Assembly: GCA_052379845.1 (NCBI GenBank) | Contig: JBQTCF010000019.1 | Length of the DNA stretch: 64,000 nucleotides | Reading direction: 5' to 3' (one strand) | Origin: Roseinatronobacter sp052379845 | GTDB lineage: Bacteria > Pseudomonadota > Alphaproteobacteria > Rhodobacterales > Rhodobacteraceae | Notes under the pieces: generated by a model | What the model saw: only the letters and a program-made list of their open reading frames with translations | Told to the model about the DNA's origin: nothing | Database searches by the model: none | Made by a program: the position numbers and the translations under genes | Shown here: in pieces, positions 50,234 through 60,792 of the stretch | How positions within the stretch are numbered: the stretch's first letter is position 1 | How the letters are laid out: every line of letters begins with the position of its first letter

Positions 50234-53200
50234 ATGGCTCAGTCCTATGTTGGCCAGAAACGTATCCGCAGGATGTTCGGCAAGATCCGTGAAGTTCTGG
50301 AAATGCCGAATCTGATCGAGATTCAGAAAAATTCGTATGATTTGTTCCTTCGTTCCGGCGATGCAGCACGCCCGCTTGACGGCGAAGGCATCATGGGCGT
50401 GTTCCAGTCGGTTTTCCCGATCAAGGATTTCAACGAAACGGCGACGCTTGAATTCGTGAAATACGAACTGGAAAAGCCGAAATACGATACGGATGAATGT
50501 ATCCAGCGTGACATGACCTATGCGGCACCGCTGAAAGTGACGCTGCGTTTGATCGTGTTCGATATCGATGAAGATACCGGCGCGAAATCCGTGAAGGATA
50601 TCAAGGAACAAGACGTGTTCATGGGCGACATGCCGCTTATGACAGGCAACGGGACGTTTATTGTCAACGGGACCGAACGGGTCGTGGTCAGCCAGATGCA
50701 CCGCAGCCCCGGCGTGTTCTTTGACCATGATCAGGGTAAGACGCACAGCTCGGGCAAGCTGTTGTTCACCTGCCGGATCATTCCTTATCGCGGGTCCTGG
50801 CTTGACTTTGAATTTGACGCCAAGGACATGGTTTTCGCGCGCATCGACCGGCGCCGCAAGCTGCCTGTGACCACGCTTCTGTATGCGCTGGGCATGGACC
50901 AGAACGACATCATGAATGCGTATTACGATCGTGTCAGCTTCAGCCTGCAACGCAACAAGGGCTGGGTCACCAAATTCTTCCCCGAACGTGTGCGCGGCAC
51001 CCGCCCGACAATCGATCTGATTGATGCGGCAACCGGCGAAGTGATCTGCAAGGCGGGCGACAAGATGACCCCGCGCATGGTCAAGCAACTGATCGATGAC
51101 GGCAATGTCACTGACCTGTTGGTTCCGTTTGACTATATCGTGGGCCGCTATGTGGCGCAGGACATCATCAACGAAGAAACCGGCGCAATTTATGCCGAGG
51201 CCGGTGAGGAACTGACCTGGGAGCTTGACAAGGACGGCGAAGTCAAAGGCGGCACGCTGAAAGTGCTGCTGGACAATGGCATCACCGATATCGAAGTTCT
51301 GGACATCGACGGTGTTAACGTTGGCCCCTATATCCGCAACACCATGGCCGCAGACAAGAACTGGGGCCGTGAAAACGCGCTGATGGATATTTACCGCGTC
51401 ATGCGTCCGGGCGAACCGCCAACTGTTGACACGGCGTCCGCGCTGTTTGACCAGTTGTTCTTCGATTCCGAACGCTATGACCTGTCTGCGGTAGGCCGCG
51501 TGAAGATGAACATGCGCCTGCAACTGGATGCGCCCGACACGCTGCGCACCCTGCGCCCGGAAGATATTGTCGCCTGTATCCGTGGTCTGACAGAACTGCG
51601 TGACGGCAAAGGCGAGATTGACGACATTGACCACCTTGGCAACCGTCGCGTGCGGTCCGTGGGCGAGTTGATGGAAAACCAGTATCGCGTTGGCCTGCTG
51701 CGCATGGAACGCGCAATCCGCGAACGCATGTCCTCGGTCGAGATTGACACGGTCATGCCGCAAGACCTGATCAACGCGAAACCCGCTGCGGCGGCGGTGC
51801 GCGAGTTCTTCGGGTCCAGCCAGCTGTCGCAGTTCATGGACCAGACGAACCCGTTGTCGGAAGTCACCCACAAACGCCGCTTGTCCGCGCTTGGGCCAGG
51901 TGGTCTGACGCGCGAACGTGCGGGCTTCGAGGTGCGCGACGTGCACCCGACCCATTACGGCCGCATGTGCCCGATTGAAACGCCAGAAGGTCAGAACATT
52001 GGTCTGATCAACAGCTTGGCCACCTTCGCCCGCGTGAACAAATACGGTTTCATCGAAACGCCGTATCGCAAGGTCGTGGACGGGCAGGTGACGGATGAGG
52101 TGGTTTATCTGTCGGCCACCGAAGAACAGCGCCACACTGTTGCGCAGGCCAATGCGACGCTTGATGAAAACGGCGCTTTCGTCAACGAACTGGTGTCGAC
52201 CCGCAAGGCGGGCGAGTTCATGCTGAACCCGCGCGAAGCTGTGGACCTGATCGACGTATCGCCCAAACAGCTGGTTTCGGTTGCGGCATCGTTGATTCCG
52301 TTCCTTGAAAACGACGACGCCAACCGCGCCTTGATGGGGTCGAACATGATGCGGCAGGCTGTGCCCTTGCTGCAATCAGATGCGCCTTTGGTCGGCACCG
52401 GCATGGAAGGTATTGTTGCGCGCGATTCCGGCGCTGCCATCCTGACGCGCCGCGCAGGTGTCATCGATCAGGTCGATGCGCAGCGTATCGTTGTGCGCGC
52501 CACGGAAATGTTGGAACCGGGTGAACCGGGCGTCGACATCTATCGTTTGCGCAAGTTCAAACGCTCGAACGCGTCATCCTGCATCAACCAACGCCCCTTG
52601 GTGAAGGTGGGTGACCATGTGACGCGCGGCGAAGTTATTGCTGACGGCCCGTGCACCGATATGGGGGAACTGGCGGTCGGGCGGAACGTCGTTGTCGCGT
52701 TCATGCCGTGGAATGGCTACAACTTCGAGGATTCGATCCTGATTTCGGAACGCATCCTGAAGGACGACGTGTTCACCTCGATCCACATCGACGAATACGA
52801 AGTTGCCGCACGCGACACCAAGCTGGGGCCAGAAGAAATTACCCGCGACATTCCCAATGTGGGCGAAGAAGCGCTGCGCAATCTGGATGAAGCGGGCATC
52901 GTCTATGTCGGTGCCGAAGTGCAGGCAGGCGATATTTTGGTGGGCAAGGTTACACCCAAGGGCGAAAGCCCGATGACGCCGGAAGAAAAGTTGCTGCGCG
53001 CGATCTTCGGTGAAAAAGCGTCTGATGTGCGCGACACATCGCTGCGTTTGCCGCCGGGGGCTTATGGCACGATCGTGGAAGTGCGTGTGTTCAACCGCCA
53101 TGGTGTGGAGAAAGACGAACGCGCGCTTCAGATCGAACGCGAGGAAATCGAACGCCTGTCGCGCGACCGTGACGACGAGCTGGAGATTCTGGAACGCAAC

Positions 53201-54370
53201 ATCTATGGCCGTCTGCGTCAGTTGATCTTTGGCAAAGTGGCTGTAAAAGGCCCCAAAGGCGTCAAGTCCAATTCCGAGATTACCGAGGAACTGCTTGAAA
53301 GCCTGAGCCGTGGTCAGTGGTGGCAACTTGCCTTGGCAGACGAGGCCGAGGCGCAGGAAGTCGAGGCGCTGAACGCCCTTTATGACCAGCAAAAGCGCCA
53401 GTTGCAGGCCCGTTTCGATGATAAGGTGGAGAAGGTCCGTCGTGGCGACGACCTGCCGCCGGGTGTCATGAAAATGGTCAAGGTGTTCGTGGCTGTGAAG
53501 CGCAAGCTTCAGGCCGGTGACAAAATGGCCGGTCGTCACGGCAACAAAGGTGTTATCTCCAAGGTTGTGCCCGTTGAGGACATGCCCTTCCTTGCGGACG
53601 GGACCACAGTTGACATGGTGCTGAACCCGCTGGGTGTGCCGTCGCGGATGAACGTTGGCCAGATTCTGGAAACGCATATGGGCTGGGCGCTGCGCGGTCT
53701 GGGGGTCCAGATCGATGAAGCGTTGCAGGAATACCGCCGCTCCGGCGACATGACCCCTGTGCGCGATGCAATGCGCATTGGCTATGGCGATGATTTTTAT
53801 GCCGAAGTGTTCGACGGCATGGATGAAGACGCCCTTGTTGAATCCGCATCCACTGTCACAAAGGGGGTGCCGATCGGCACGCCTGTATTCGATGGTGCCA
53901 AGGAACCCGATGTTGATGACGCGCTGCGGCGTGCGGGCTTTGACACGTCTGGCCAGTCGGTCGTTTTTGACGGACGCACAGGCGAGCAGTTTGCCCGTTC
54001 GGTGACTGTGGGTGTGAAATACATGCTGAAGCTGCACCACCTTGTTGATGACAAGCTGCACGCACGCTCAACAGGGCCTTACAGCCTTGTCACGCAGCAG
54101 CCGCTGGGTGGTAAAGCGCAGTTCGGTGGTCAGCGTCTGGGTGAGATGGAGGTCTGGGCGCTGGAAGCTTACGGTGCGGCCTACACGCTTCAGGAAATGC
54201 TGACTGTCAAATCGGATGATGTGGCAGGCCGGACCAAGGTGTATGAATCGATCGTCAAGGGCGAGGACAATTATGAAGCGGGCGTGCCGGAATCGTTTAA
54301 CGTTCTGGTGAAAGAAGTCCGTGGCCTTGGCCTGAATATGGAACTCCTGGATTCGGAGGAGGAGGGGTAA
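50234..54370 (+). CDS. rpoB: RNA polymerase beta subunit
   Basis: This 1378-residue catalytic subunit is complete. Visible landmarks are the rifampicin-pocket segment SSQLSQFMDQTNPLSE with no resistance-type change seen, THKRRLSALGPGGL, the GDKMAGRHGNKG active-site loop, and the C-terminal GGQRLGEMEVWALEAYGAAY. The ATG at 50234 follows AAAGGTGA and gives MAQSYVGQKRIRR. It lies 258 bases after rplL and precedes rpoC by 96 bases. Confidence 0.98.
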   Translation: MAQSYVGQKRIRRMFGKIREVLEMPNLIEIQKNSYDLFLRSGDAARPLDGEGIMGVFQSVFPIKDFNETATLEFVKYELEKPKYDTDECIQRDMTYAAPLKVTLRLIVFDIDEDTGAKSVKDIKEQDVFMGDMPLMTGNGTFIVNGTERVVVSQMHRSPGVFFDHDQGKTHSSGKLLFTCRIIPYRGSWLDFEFDAKDMVFARIDRRRKLPVTTLLYALGMDQNDIMNAYYDRVSFSLQRNKGWVTKFFPERVRGTRPTIDLIDAATGEVICKAGDKMTPRMVKQLIDDGNVTDLLVPFDYIVGRYVAQDIINEETGAIYAEAGEELTWELDKDGEVKGGTLKVLLDNGITDIEVLDIDGVNVGPYIRNTMAADKNWGRENALMDIYRVMRPGEPPTVDTASALFDQLFFDSERYDLSAVGRVKMNMRLQLDAPDTLRTLRPEDIVACIRGLTELRDGKGEIDDIDHLGNRRVRSVGELMENQYRVGLLRMERAIRERMSSVEIDTVMPQDLINAKPAAAAVREFFGSSQLSQFMDQTNPLSEVTHKRRLSALGPGGLTRERAGFEVRDVHPTHYGRMCPIETPEGQNIGLINSLATFARVNKYGFIETPYRKVVDGQVTDEVVYLSATEEQRHTVAQANATLDENGAFVNELVSTRKAGEFMLNPREAVDLIDVSPKQLVSVAASLIPFLENDDANRALMGSNMMRQAVPLLQSDAPLVGTGMEGIVARDSGAAILTRRAGVIDQVDAQRIVVRATEMLEPGEPGVDIYRLRKFKRSNASSCINQRPLVKVGDHVTRGEVIADGPCTDMGELAVGRNVVVAFMPWNGYNFEDSILISERILKDDVFTSIHIDEYEVAARDTKLGPEEITRDIPNVGEEALRNLDEAGIVYVGAEVQAGDILVGKVTPKGESPMTPEEKLLRAIFGEKASDVRDTSLRLPPGAYGTIVEVRVFNRHGVEKDERALQIEREEIERLSRDRDDELEILERNIYGRLRQLIFGKVAVKGPKGVKSNSEITEELLESLSRGQWWQLALADEAEAQEVEALNALYDQQKRQLQARFDDKVEKVRRGDDLPPGVMKMVKVFVAVKRKLQAGDKMAGRHGNKGVISKVVPVEDMPFLADGTTVDMVLNPLGVPSRMNVGQILETHMGWALRGLGVQIDEALQEYRRSGDMTPVRDAMRIGYGDDFYAEVFDGMDEDALVESASTVTKGVPIGTPVFDGAKEPDVDDALRRAGFDTSGQSVVFDGRTGEQFARSVTVGVKYMLKLHHLVDDKLHARSTGPYSLVTQQPLGGKAQFGGQRLGEMEVWALEAYGAAYTLQEMLTVKSDDVAGRTKVYESIVKGEDNYEAGVPESFNVLVKEVRGLGLNMELLDSEEEG

Positions 54371-54466
54371 CGCTGCGCGCCCCCACGCACCCTGTGAACA
54401 ACTGGCAGGGTGCGTGAGACTCTCGCACAGCCCCCACCGCGCCCCGACCCTTTCAAGGAAAAGATC

Positions 54467-57400
54467 ATGAACCAGGAACTTACCACAAACCCGTTCAATC
54501 CTTTGGCCCAGACCAAGACATTTGACCAGATCCGCGTTTCGCTGGCATCGCCAGAGCGCATTCTGTCGTGGTCCTATGGCGAGATCAAGAAGCCCGAAAC
54601 CATCAACTACCGCACGTTCAAACCGGAACGTGACGGGTTGTTCTGCGCGCGTATCTTTGGCCCGATCAAGGATTACGAATGCCTTTGCGGCAAATACAAG
54701 CGCATGAAATACCGCGGCGTTGTGTGCGAAAAATGCGGTGTGGAAGTCACGCTTCAAAAAGTGCGCCGCGAACGCATGGGCCATATCGAACTGGCCGCCC
54801 CAGTTGCGCATATCTGGTTTCTGAAATCGCTGCCGTCACGCATTGGTCTGATGCTGGACATGACGCTGCGCGATCTGGAACGCATTTTGTATTTCGAAAA
54901 CTATGTTGTCATCGAGCCCGGCCTGACGGACCTGACCTATGGCCAGTTGATGACCGAGGAAGAATTCCTTGATGCGCAGGACCAATACGGCGCTGATGCC
55001 TTCACCGCCAATATCGGTGCCGAAGCCATCCGCGAAATGCTGGCCAATATCGACCTTGAAGATGAAGCCCTGCGCCTGCGCGAAGAACTGAAAGAAGCCA
55101 AGGGCGAGTTGAAGCCCAAGAAGATCATCAAGCGGCTGAAAGTGGTTGAGCATTTCATCGAATCCGGCAACCGCCCGGAATGGATGGTGCTGACCGTGCT
55201 GCCCGTCATCCCGCCGGAATTGCGCCCGTTGGTGCCGCTGGATGGTGGCCGGTTCGCGACTTCGGACCTGAACGACCTGTATCGCCGGGTTATTAACCGC
55301 AACAACCGCCTGAAACGCCTGATCGAGCTGCGCGCGCCTGATATCATCGTGCGCAACGAAAAGCGCATGCTGCAGGAAGCTGTTGATGCGCTGTTTGACA
55401 ATGGCCGTCGTGGCCGCGTGATCACGGGCAACAACAAACGCCCGCTGAAGTCGCTGTCGGATATGCTGAAAGGCAAGCAAGGCCGTTTCCGCCAGAACCT
55501 TCTGGGCAAGCGCGTGGACTTCTCGGGTCGGTCGGTCATTGTGACCGGGCCGGAACTGAAGCTGCACCAGTGCGGCTTGCCCAAGAAGATGGCACTGGAA
55601 CTGTTCAAGCCGTTCATCTATTCGCGGCTGGAGGCCAAGGGCCTGTCCAGCACTGTGAAACAGGCCAAGAAGCTGGTCGAAAAGGAACGCCCCGAGGTTT
55701 GGGATATTCTGGATGAAGTCATCCGCGAACATCCGGTTCTGTTGAACCGCGCACCCACGCTGCACCGTCTGGGCATTCAGGCGTTTGAGCCGATCCTGAT
55801 TGAAGGCAAGGCAATCCAGCTGCACCCGCTGGTCTGTTCCGCGTTCAACGCGGATTTCGACGGCGACCAGATGGCGGTTCACGTTCCGCTAAGCCTTGAA
55901 GCGCAGCTTGAAGCGCGTGTCCTGATGATGTCCACGAACAACGTTCTGTCGCCCGCGAACGGCGCACCGATCATCGTGCCATCGCAGGATATGGTGTTGG
56001 GCCTGTATTATGTGTCGATGATGCGGGACGGCATGACCGGCGAGGGGATGATCTTCTCCTCGATTGAGGAAGTGGAACACGCGCTTGCCGCTGGCGAAGT
56101 GCATCTTCACGCCAAGATTCAATGCCGCGTGACCCAGATTGACGAAGACGGCAACGAAGTGACGCGCCGGTATGAAACCACGCCGGGCCGCTTGCGGCTG
56201 GGTGCGTTGCTGCCGCTGAACGCAAAAGCGCCGTTTGAACTGGTCAACCGCCTGTTGCGCAAGAAAGACGTGCAGAACGTCATCGACACTGTCTACCGTT
56301 ACTGCGGTCAGAAAGAGTCGGTCATTTTCTGTGACCAGATCATGTCGCTTGGGTTCCGCGAAGCGTTCCGTGCCGGTATTTCCTTTGGCAAGGACGACAT
56401 GCTGATCCCCGAAACCAAATGGACGCTGGTGAATGAAACCCGCGATCAGGTTGGCAGTTTCGAGCAGCAATATCTGGATGGTCTGATCACGCAGGGCGAG
56501 AAATACAACAAAGTTGTGGACGCCTGGTCAAAATGTTCGGATGCAGTTGCGAATGAAATGATGGCCGAAATCTCGGCGGTGCGCCGCGATGATGCAGGCC
56601 GTGAACTGGAACCGAACTCGGTTTACATGATGTCTCATTCCGGGGCGCGTGGTTCGCCTGCGCAGATGAAACAGCTTGGCGGTATGCGCGGCCTTATGGC
56701 CAAACCGTCCGGCGAAATCATCGAAACGCCGATTATTTCGAACTTCAAGGAAGGTCTGACCGTGTTGGAGTATTTCAACTCCACGCACGGGGCGCGTAAG
56801 GGGCTGGCCGATACAGCGTTGAAAACCGCGAACTCGGGGTATCTGACCCGCCGTCTGGTGGACGTGGCGCAAGACTGCATTGTGCGGAGCGATGATTGTG
56901 GAACTGAACTGTTCATCACCGCGCAAGCTGCAGTGAATGATGGTGAAGTTGTGTCTTCGCTGGCCGAGCGGGTTCTGGGCCGTGTCGCGGCAGAAGATGT
57001 GATCGACCCGGCATCTGGTGAAGTGCTGGTTGCCAAGAACGCCCTTATTGATGAACGCGACGCGGATGTGATTGAAGGGGCGGGTATTGCTACTGTCAGG
57101 ATCCGCTCGCCTTTGACCTGTGAAGCGGAAGAAGGCGTTTGCGCCAAGTGCTACGGGCGCGACCTTGCCCGCGGCACCTTGGTGAACAAGGGCGAAGCCG
57201 TTGGCATTATTGCGGCGCAGTCGATTGGTGAACCGGGCACACAGCTGACGATGCGGACCTTCCACATCGGCGGTATTGCGCAGGGGGGCAGCCAGTCCTT
57301 CCAGGAATCGAACGCGGCTGGCCGTATCGAATTGCGCAACACGCAAACCATCGAAAACGCTGCAGGCGAATTGATTGTCACAGGTCGCTCCATGCAGATT

Positions 57401-58696
57401 GCCATCATCGACGAAAACAACGTGGAACGCGCGGTGTTCAAGCCGGGCTACGGGTCCAAGCTGTTCGTCAAGGATGGTGAGCAGGTGGAACGCGGGTCCA
57501 AACTGTTTGAATGGGACCCCTATACCCTGCCGATCATTGCGGAAACCAACGGTAAGGCCCGCTTCGTGGACCTGATTGCCGGTCTGTCTGTGCGTGACGA
57601 AACCGATGATGCCACCGGGATGACCCAGAAGATTGTCACGGACTGGCGGTCGGTGCCCAAAGGCGGCGACCTGAAGCCCGAAGTCATTCTGATGGACCCT
57701 GAAACCGGCGATCCCGTGCGCAATGAGCAGGGCAATCCGGTGACCTATCCAATGTCGGTTGACGCGATTCTGTCAATCGAGGATGGGCAGGACATTCTGA
57801 TTGGTGACGTTGTTGCGCGTATCCCGCGCGAAGGTGCCAAGACGAAGGACATCACCGGGGGTCTGCCGCGTGTGGCCGAATTGTTCGAAGCGCGCCGCCC
57901 CAAGGATCACGCGATCATCTGTGAACTGGACGGCTATGTGCGCTTCGCCAAGGACTACAAGAACAAGCGGCGCATTCGCATTGAACCTGTCGATGACACG
58001 TTGGAAGCGGCGGAATACCTTGTCCCCAAGGGCAAGCATATTCCAGTGCAGGAAGGCGATTTTGTCCAGCGCGGCGATTACATCATGGATGGTAACCCTG
58101 CCCCCCATGATATCTTGCGCATTCTGGGCATCGAAGCTTTGGCAAACTACCTGATTGACGAGGTGCAGGACGTCTATCGTCTGCAGGGCGTGAAGATCAA
58201 CGACAAGCATATTGAAGTGATCGTCCGGCAGATGCTGCAGAAATGGGAAATCCTTGACAGTGGGGAAACCACACTGCTGAAGGGCGAGCATGTCGATAAG
58301 GTCGAGTTTGACGAAGCCAATGCCAAAGCAATGTCGCATGGAATGGAACCGGCCAAGGGCGAACCCATCTTGCTGGGGATCACCAAAGCCAGCTTGCAGA
58401 CCCGCAGCTTCATTTCGGCGGCCAGTTTCCAGGAAACGACGCGCGTTCTGACCGAAGCTTCGGTTCAGGGCAAACGCGATCATCTGGTCGGCCTGAAGGA
58501 AAATGTGATCGTTGGCCGCCTTATTCCGGCGGGCACCGGGGGCATTGTCAATCAAGTGCGCAGCATTGCCGGTGAACGGGACCGCAAGGTTCTGGAAGCC
58601 CGCCGCGCCGAGGCAGAGGCCGCAGCCGCACTGGCCGCGCCCGAACCCGTGGAGCGGTCGGAAGCCGATATCGTTTTTGGCAAGCGCGACGACTGA
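54467..58696 (+). CDS. rpoC: RNA polymerase beta' subunit
   Basis: This 1409-residue subunit holds the catalytic magnesium motif NADFDGDQMAVH (near residue 463). The N-terminal zinc ribbon has C72, C74, C87 and C90, a second zinc site lies near SPLTCEAEEGVCAKCYGRD, and the trigger loop/bridge helix region has SGARGSPAQMKQLGGMRG. The ATG at 54467 follows AAGGAAAAG and gives MNQELTTNPF; a frame from 54410 is longer but lacks support. A strong terminator follows. Confidence 0.98.
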   Translation: MNQELTTNPFNPLAQTKTFDQIRVSLASPERILSWSYGEIKKPETINYRTFKPERDGLFCARIFGPIKDYECLCGKYKRMKYRGVVCEKCGVEVTLQKVRRERMGHIELAAPVAHIWFLKSLPSRIGLMLDMTLRDLERILYFENYVVIEPGLTDLTYGQLMTEEEFLDAQDQYGADAFTANIGAEAIREMLANIDLEDEALRLREELKEAKGELKPKKIIKRLKVVEHFIESGNRPEWMVLTVLPVIPPELRPLVPLDGGRFATSDLNDLYRRVINRNNRLKRLIELRAPDIIVRNEKRMLQEAVDALFDNGRRGRVITGNNKRPLKSLSDMLKGKQGRFRQNLLGKRVDFSGRSVIVTGPELKLHQCGLPKKMALELFKPFIYSRLEAKGLSSTVKQAKKLVEKERPEVWDILDEVIREHPVLLNRAPTLHRLGIQAFEPILIEGKAIQLHPLVCSAFNADFDGDQMAVHVPLSLEAQLEARVLMMSTNNVLSPANGAPIIVPSQDMVLGLYYVSMMRDGMTGEGMIFSSIEEVEHALAAGEVHLHAKIQCRVTQIDEDGNEVTRRYETTPGRLRLGALLPLNAKAPFELVNRLLRKKDVQNVIDTVYRYCGQKESVIFCDQIMSLGFREAFRAGISFGKDDMLIPETKWTLVNETRDQVGSFEQQYLDGLITQGEKYNKVVDAWSKCSDAVANEMMAEISAVRRDDAGRELEPNSVYMMSHSGARGSPAQMKQLGGMRGLMAKPSGEIIETPIISNFKEGLTVLEYFNSTHGARKGLADTALKTANSGYLTRRLVDVAQDCIVRSDDCGTELFITAQAAVNDGEVVSSLAERVLGRVAAEDVIDPASGEVLVAKNALIDERDADVIEGAGIATVRIRSPLTCEAEEGVCAKCYGRDLARGTLVNKGEAVGIIAAQSIGEPGTQLTMRTFHIGGIAQGGSQSFQESNAAGRIELRNTQTIENAAGELIVTGRSMQIAIIDENNVERAVFKPGYGSKLFVKDGEQVERGSKLFEWDPYTLPIIAETNGKARFVDLIAGLSVRDETDDATGMTQKIVTDWRSVPKGGDLKPEVILMDPETGDPVRNEQGNPVTYPMSVDAILSIEDGQDILIGDVVARIPREGAKTKDITGGLPRVAELFEARRPKDHAIICELDGYVRFAKDYKNKRRIRIEPVDDTLEAAEYLVPKGKHIPVQEGDFVQRGDYIMDGNPAPHDILRILGIEALANYLIDEVQDVYRLQGVKINDKHIEVIVRQMLQKWEILDSGETTLLKGEHVDKVEFDEANAKAMSHGMEPAKGEPILLGITKASLQTRSFISAASFQETTRVLTEASVQGKRDHLVGLKENVIVGRLIPAGTGGIVNQVRSIAGERDRKVLEARRAEAEAAAALAAPEPVERSEADIVFGKRDD

Positions 58697-58717
58697 CCGC
58701 TGCCATAAAATGTGCCC

Positions 58718-58756
58718 AAAGCCCCCGTAGCCTGTGCTGCGGGGGCTTTTCTTTTT
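58718..58756 (+). terminator. Rho-independent terminator of rpoBC
   Basis: AAAGCCCCCG (58718-58727) pairs with CGGGGGCTTT (58740-58749) around a twelve-base loop and is followed by TCTTTTTG. Confidence 0.88.
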
Positions 58757-58800
58757 GTGGCGCCTCGGGCATCACTTTTGAATGTGTTAAGGAGTGCGGA

Positions 58801-59619
58801 ATGCAACCAGATGTGGCGCCCCAGATTATTGTTGTCATCCGGTTTTCTTATGTCGCCCTTGCAGGGTTTCGCCTTAGCAAACGGGGCGAACATGATGCCC
58901 GCAATTTGCTATATGCGCCCGAACGGCTGGAACGCCGCTTTCGCCTGTTCGAAGCGTTGACGCTGCCTTCGCTGCTGGCGCAGACTGATCCGGATTTCAC
59001 GACAGCGGTTCTGATTGGCACGGATTTTCCACGCCCGTGGCGCACCCGTCTGGAAACCCTGCTGCGGCCTCTTGGGGACGGGCGTGTTATCGCCTTGCCC
59101 CCCCTGAACAACTATAAATCAACCAAAAAAACGCTTGATCTGTGCACGACACGCAGCGCGACCCATGTTGTGTCCATGCGCCTGGATGATGACGACGCAA
59201 TCAGCCGCGATTGTATTGAGGAAACCAGACGCATCATTCCGCCGCTGCTTCAGCTGTCGGGTGTTGAAACCCCCGCGATCATTGCGTTCAACAACGGGCT
59301 GTTTCTGGAATTGGGGGCCGATGGTAACGTGTTATATGCGGTGCATGAAAAGACCCCCCTGGGGATTGGCATGTCCATGGTTGCCCCGCGCGGCGCGCGC
59401 CCCACGGTGTTTTCGATGGACCATCGCATGGTGCACACGCGCTGGAACTGTTTTACCGAAGGGGTGACCCCGCGTTTCATTCGCACCGTGCATCGTGACA
59501 ATGATTCGACCGGTTTCATGTCGGGCACGCGCGTAGACCTGCCGGATGACGATTTGGACGCCATCCTTGCGCAGGGGTTTCCGTTTTCGCGGCATAGGCT
59601 GATGACGATTGGCGGGTAA
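58801..59619 (+). CDS. Putative rhamnosyltransferase-type glycosyltransferase
   Basis: This 272-residue protein resembles the family annotated as putative rhamnosyl transferase. Features are VIRFSYVALAGFRLSKRG at the start, LFEALTLPSLLAQTDPDF, the acidic metal-binding stretch MRLDDDDAISRD and a C-terminal basic region. The acceptor is unknown; cell-surface polysaccharide is likely. AAGGAG lies about eight bases before the ATG. It is followed by a DMT exporter gene 21 bases downstream. Confidence 0.8.
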   Translation: MQPDVAPQIIVVIRFSYVALAGFRLSKRGEHDARNLLYAPERLERRFRLFEALTLPSLLAQTDPDFTTAVLIGTDFPRPWRTRLETLLRPLGDGRVIALPPLNNYKSTKKTLDLCTTRSATHVVSMRLDDDDAISRDCIEETRRIIPPLLQLSGVETPAIIAFNNGLFLELGADGNVLYAVHEKTPLGIGMSMVAPRGARPTVFSMDHRMVHTRWNCFTEGVTPRFIRTVHRDNDSTGFMSGTRVDLPDDDLDAILAQGFPFSRHRLMTIGG

Positions 59620-59640
59620 TATCGCCCAAGCTTTGGGGTT

Positions 59641-60543
59641 ATGATGGCAGACGACAACACCCGCGCCGCCCTGTTCATGCTGATTGGTTCCAGCGCGTTT
59701 GCGGTGAACGATACCTTTCTGAAATTGCTGGGGGCGGAATTGTCCGCGTTTCAGATTCTGGCAATGCGCGGCGCGATTGTGACAGCGCTGTTTGGCGTGC
59801 TGGTCTGGCGCAGCCGCATTACCTTCGCGCAGCTGAATTCTAGTGACCGGCGCTTTTTGCTGCTCCGCTCCGGGGCCGAGGCGATGGCGGCCTATTTCTT
59901 CTTCAATGCGCTGTTCAACATGCCACTTGCCAATGTCACGGCCATTTTGCAGGTGGTGCCGCTTTCGGTTGCATTGGCGGCGTGGCTGTTTTTGCGCGAA
60001 CCCTTGGGGTGGCGCAGGTTAAGCGCAATTCTGATCGGGTTTTGTGGTGTCCTGATCATTGTTCGGCCAGGGGGCGCAGATTTTGGTGCGCCATCGGTTT
60101 TTGCGTTGCTGACTGTTGTCATGGTCACAATCCGCGATCTGTCAACGCGGGTCATGACGAAAACTGTCCCATCGTCGCTGGTGGCCTGCACCACGTCGCT
60201 TGGTGTGACGTTATTTGGTCTGGCGGGGGCGATGACGGAAATATGGGTGCTGCCCAGCCCGGTTGCATTCGGCTGGTTGGCCGGCACCGTCGTCTTTTCG
60301 TTTATCGGGTATTATCTGATTGTTTTGGCCATGCGCACGGGTGAACTGACATTTGTTGCCCCGTTCCGCTATGCGGGCCTGTTGGCCGCACTGATGCTTG
60401 GGTGGTTCATTCTGGACGAATGGCCTGATACGTTGACTTTTGTGGGTGGCGGGATTGTCGTTCTGACGGGGGTGTATGCGTTGTATCGGGAACGGCAGCA
60501 TAAGTTGCGAATAGCGGCTGCAACTGGTGCATCGGGCGGGTAG
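59641..60543 (+). CDS. DMT-family (EamA) transporter
   Basis: This 300-residue inner-membrane protein has ten predicted helices in two EamA repeats (MLIGSSAFAVNDTFLKLLGA ... FRYAGLLAALMLGWFILDEW). Such proteins export amino acids, metabolites or toxic compounds; the substrate cannot be told. Two adjacent ATG codons (59641 and 59644) are possible starts. It probably shares a transcript with the glycosyltransferase. Confidence 0.88.
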   Translation: MMADDNTRAALFMLIGSSAFAVNDTFLKLLGAELSAFQILAMRGAIVTALFGVLVWRSRITFAQLNSSDRRFLLLRSGAEAMAAYFFFNALFNMPLANVTAILQVVPLSVALAAWLFLREPLGWRRLSAILIGFCGVLIIVRPGGADFGAPSVFALLTVVMVTIRDLSTRVMTKTVPSSLVACTTSLGVTLFGLAGAMTEIWVLPSPVAFGWLAGTVVFSFIGYYLIVLAMRTGELTFVAPFRYAGLLAALMLGWFILDEWPDTLTFVGGGIVVLTGVYALYRERQHKLRIAAATGASGG

Positions 60544-60546
60544 CTG

Positions 60547-60575
60547 TTGACAAGCCCTGCGACTCCGCCTATACG
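60547..60575 (+). promoter_or_regulatory. Sigma70 promoter of the str operon
   Basis: TTGACA (60547-60552) and TATACG (60570-60575) are separated by exactly 17 bases, the best sigma70-type match I see in the window. It begins four bases after the preceding stop codon and would give a leader of about 210 bases before rpsL. The rest of that leader (60583-60792) shows no gene. Confidence 0.75.
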
Positions 60576-60792
60576 CGCGATAACCTTGCCCGCAGACCAT
60601 AACGGCGCGCGTGGTCAGGCATACGAATTTTAGTGGTCAAGATCCGGGTGTATGCCCCGATCCTCTGGAATTCCACCGCGGCGACCCACACGGGACGCAA
60701 GCGGTTTTGTGCGTTCTGCCGATTCGGTGGGTGCATACGATAGAGAGGCGTGCAAGCGCCATGTAACACGGGTTGAAACGGGAAGAACCGGA

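Noticed and set aside
50012..52375. A 787-codon minus-strand open frame opposite rpoB
   Set aside because: Long antisense frames are common opposite highly expressed GC-rich genes; no motif and no ribosome site were seen.
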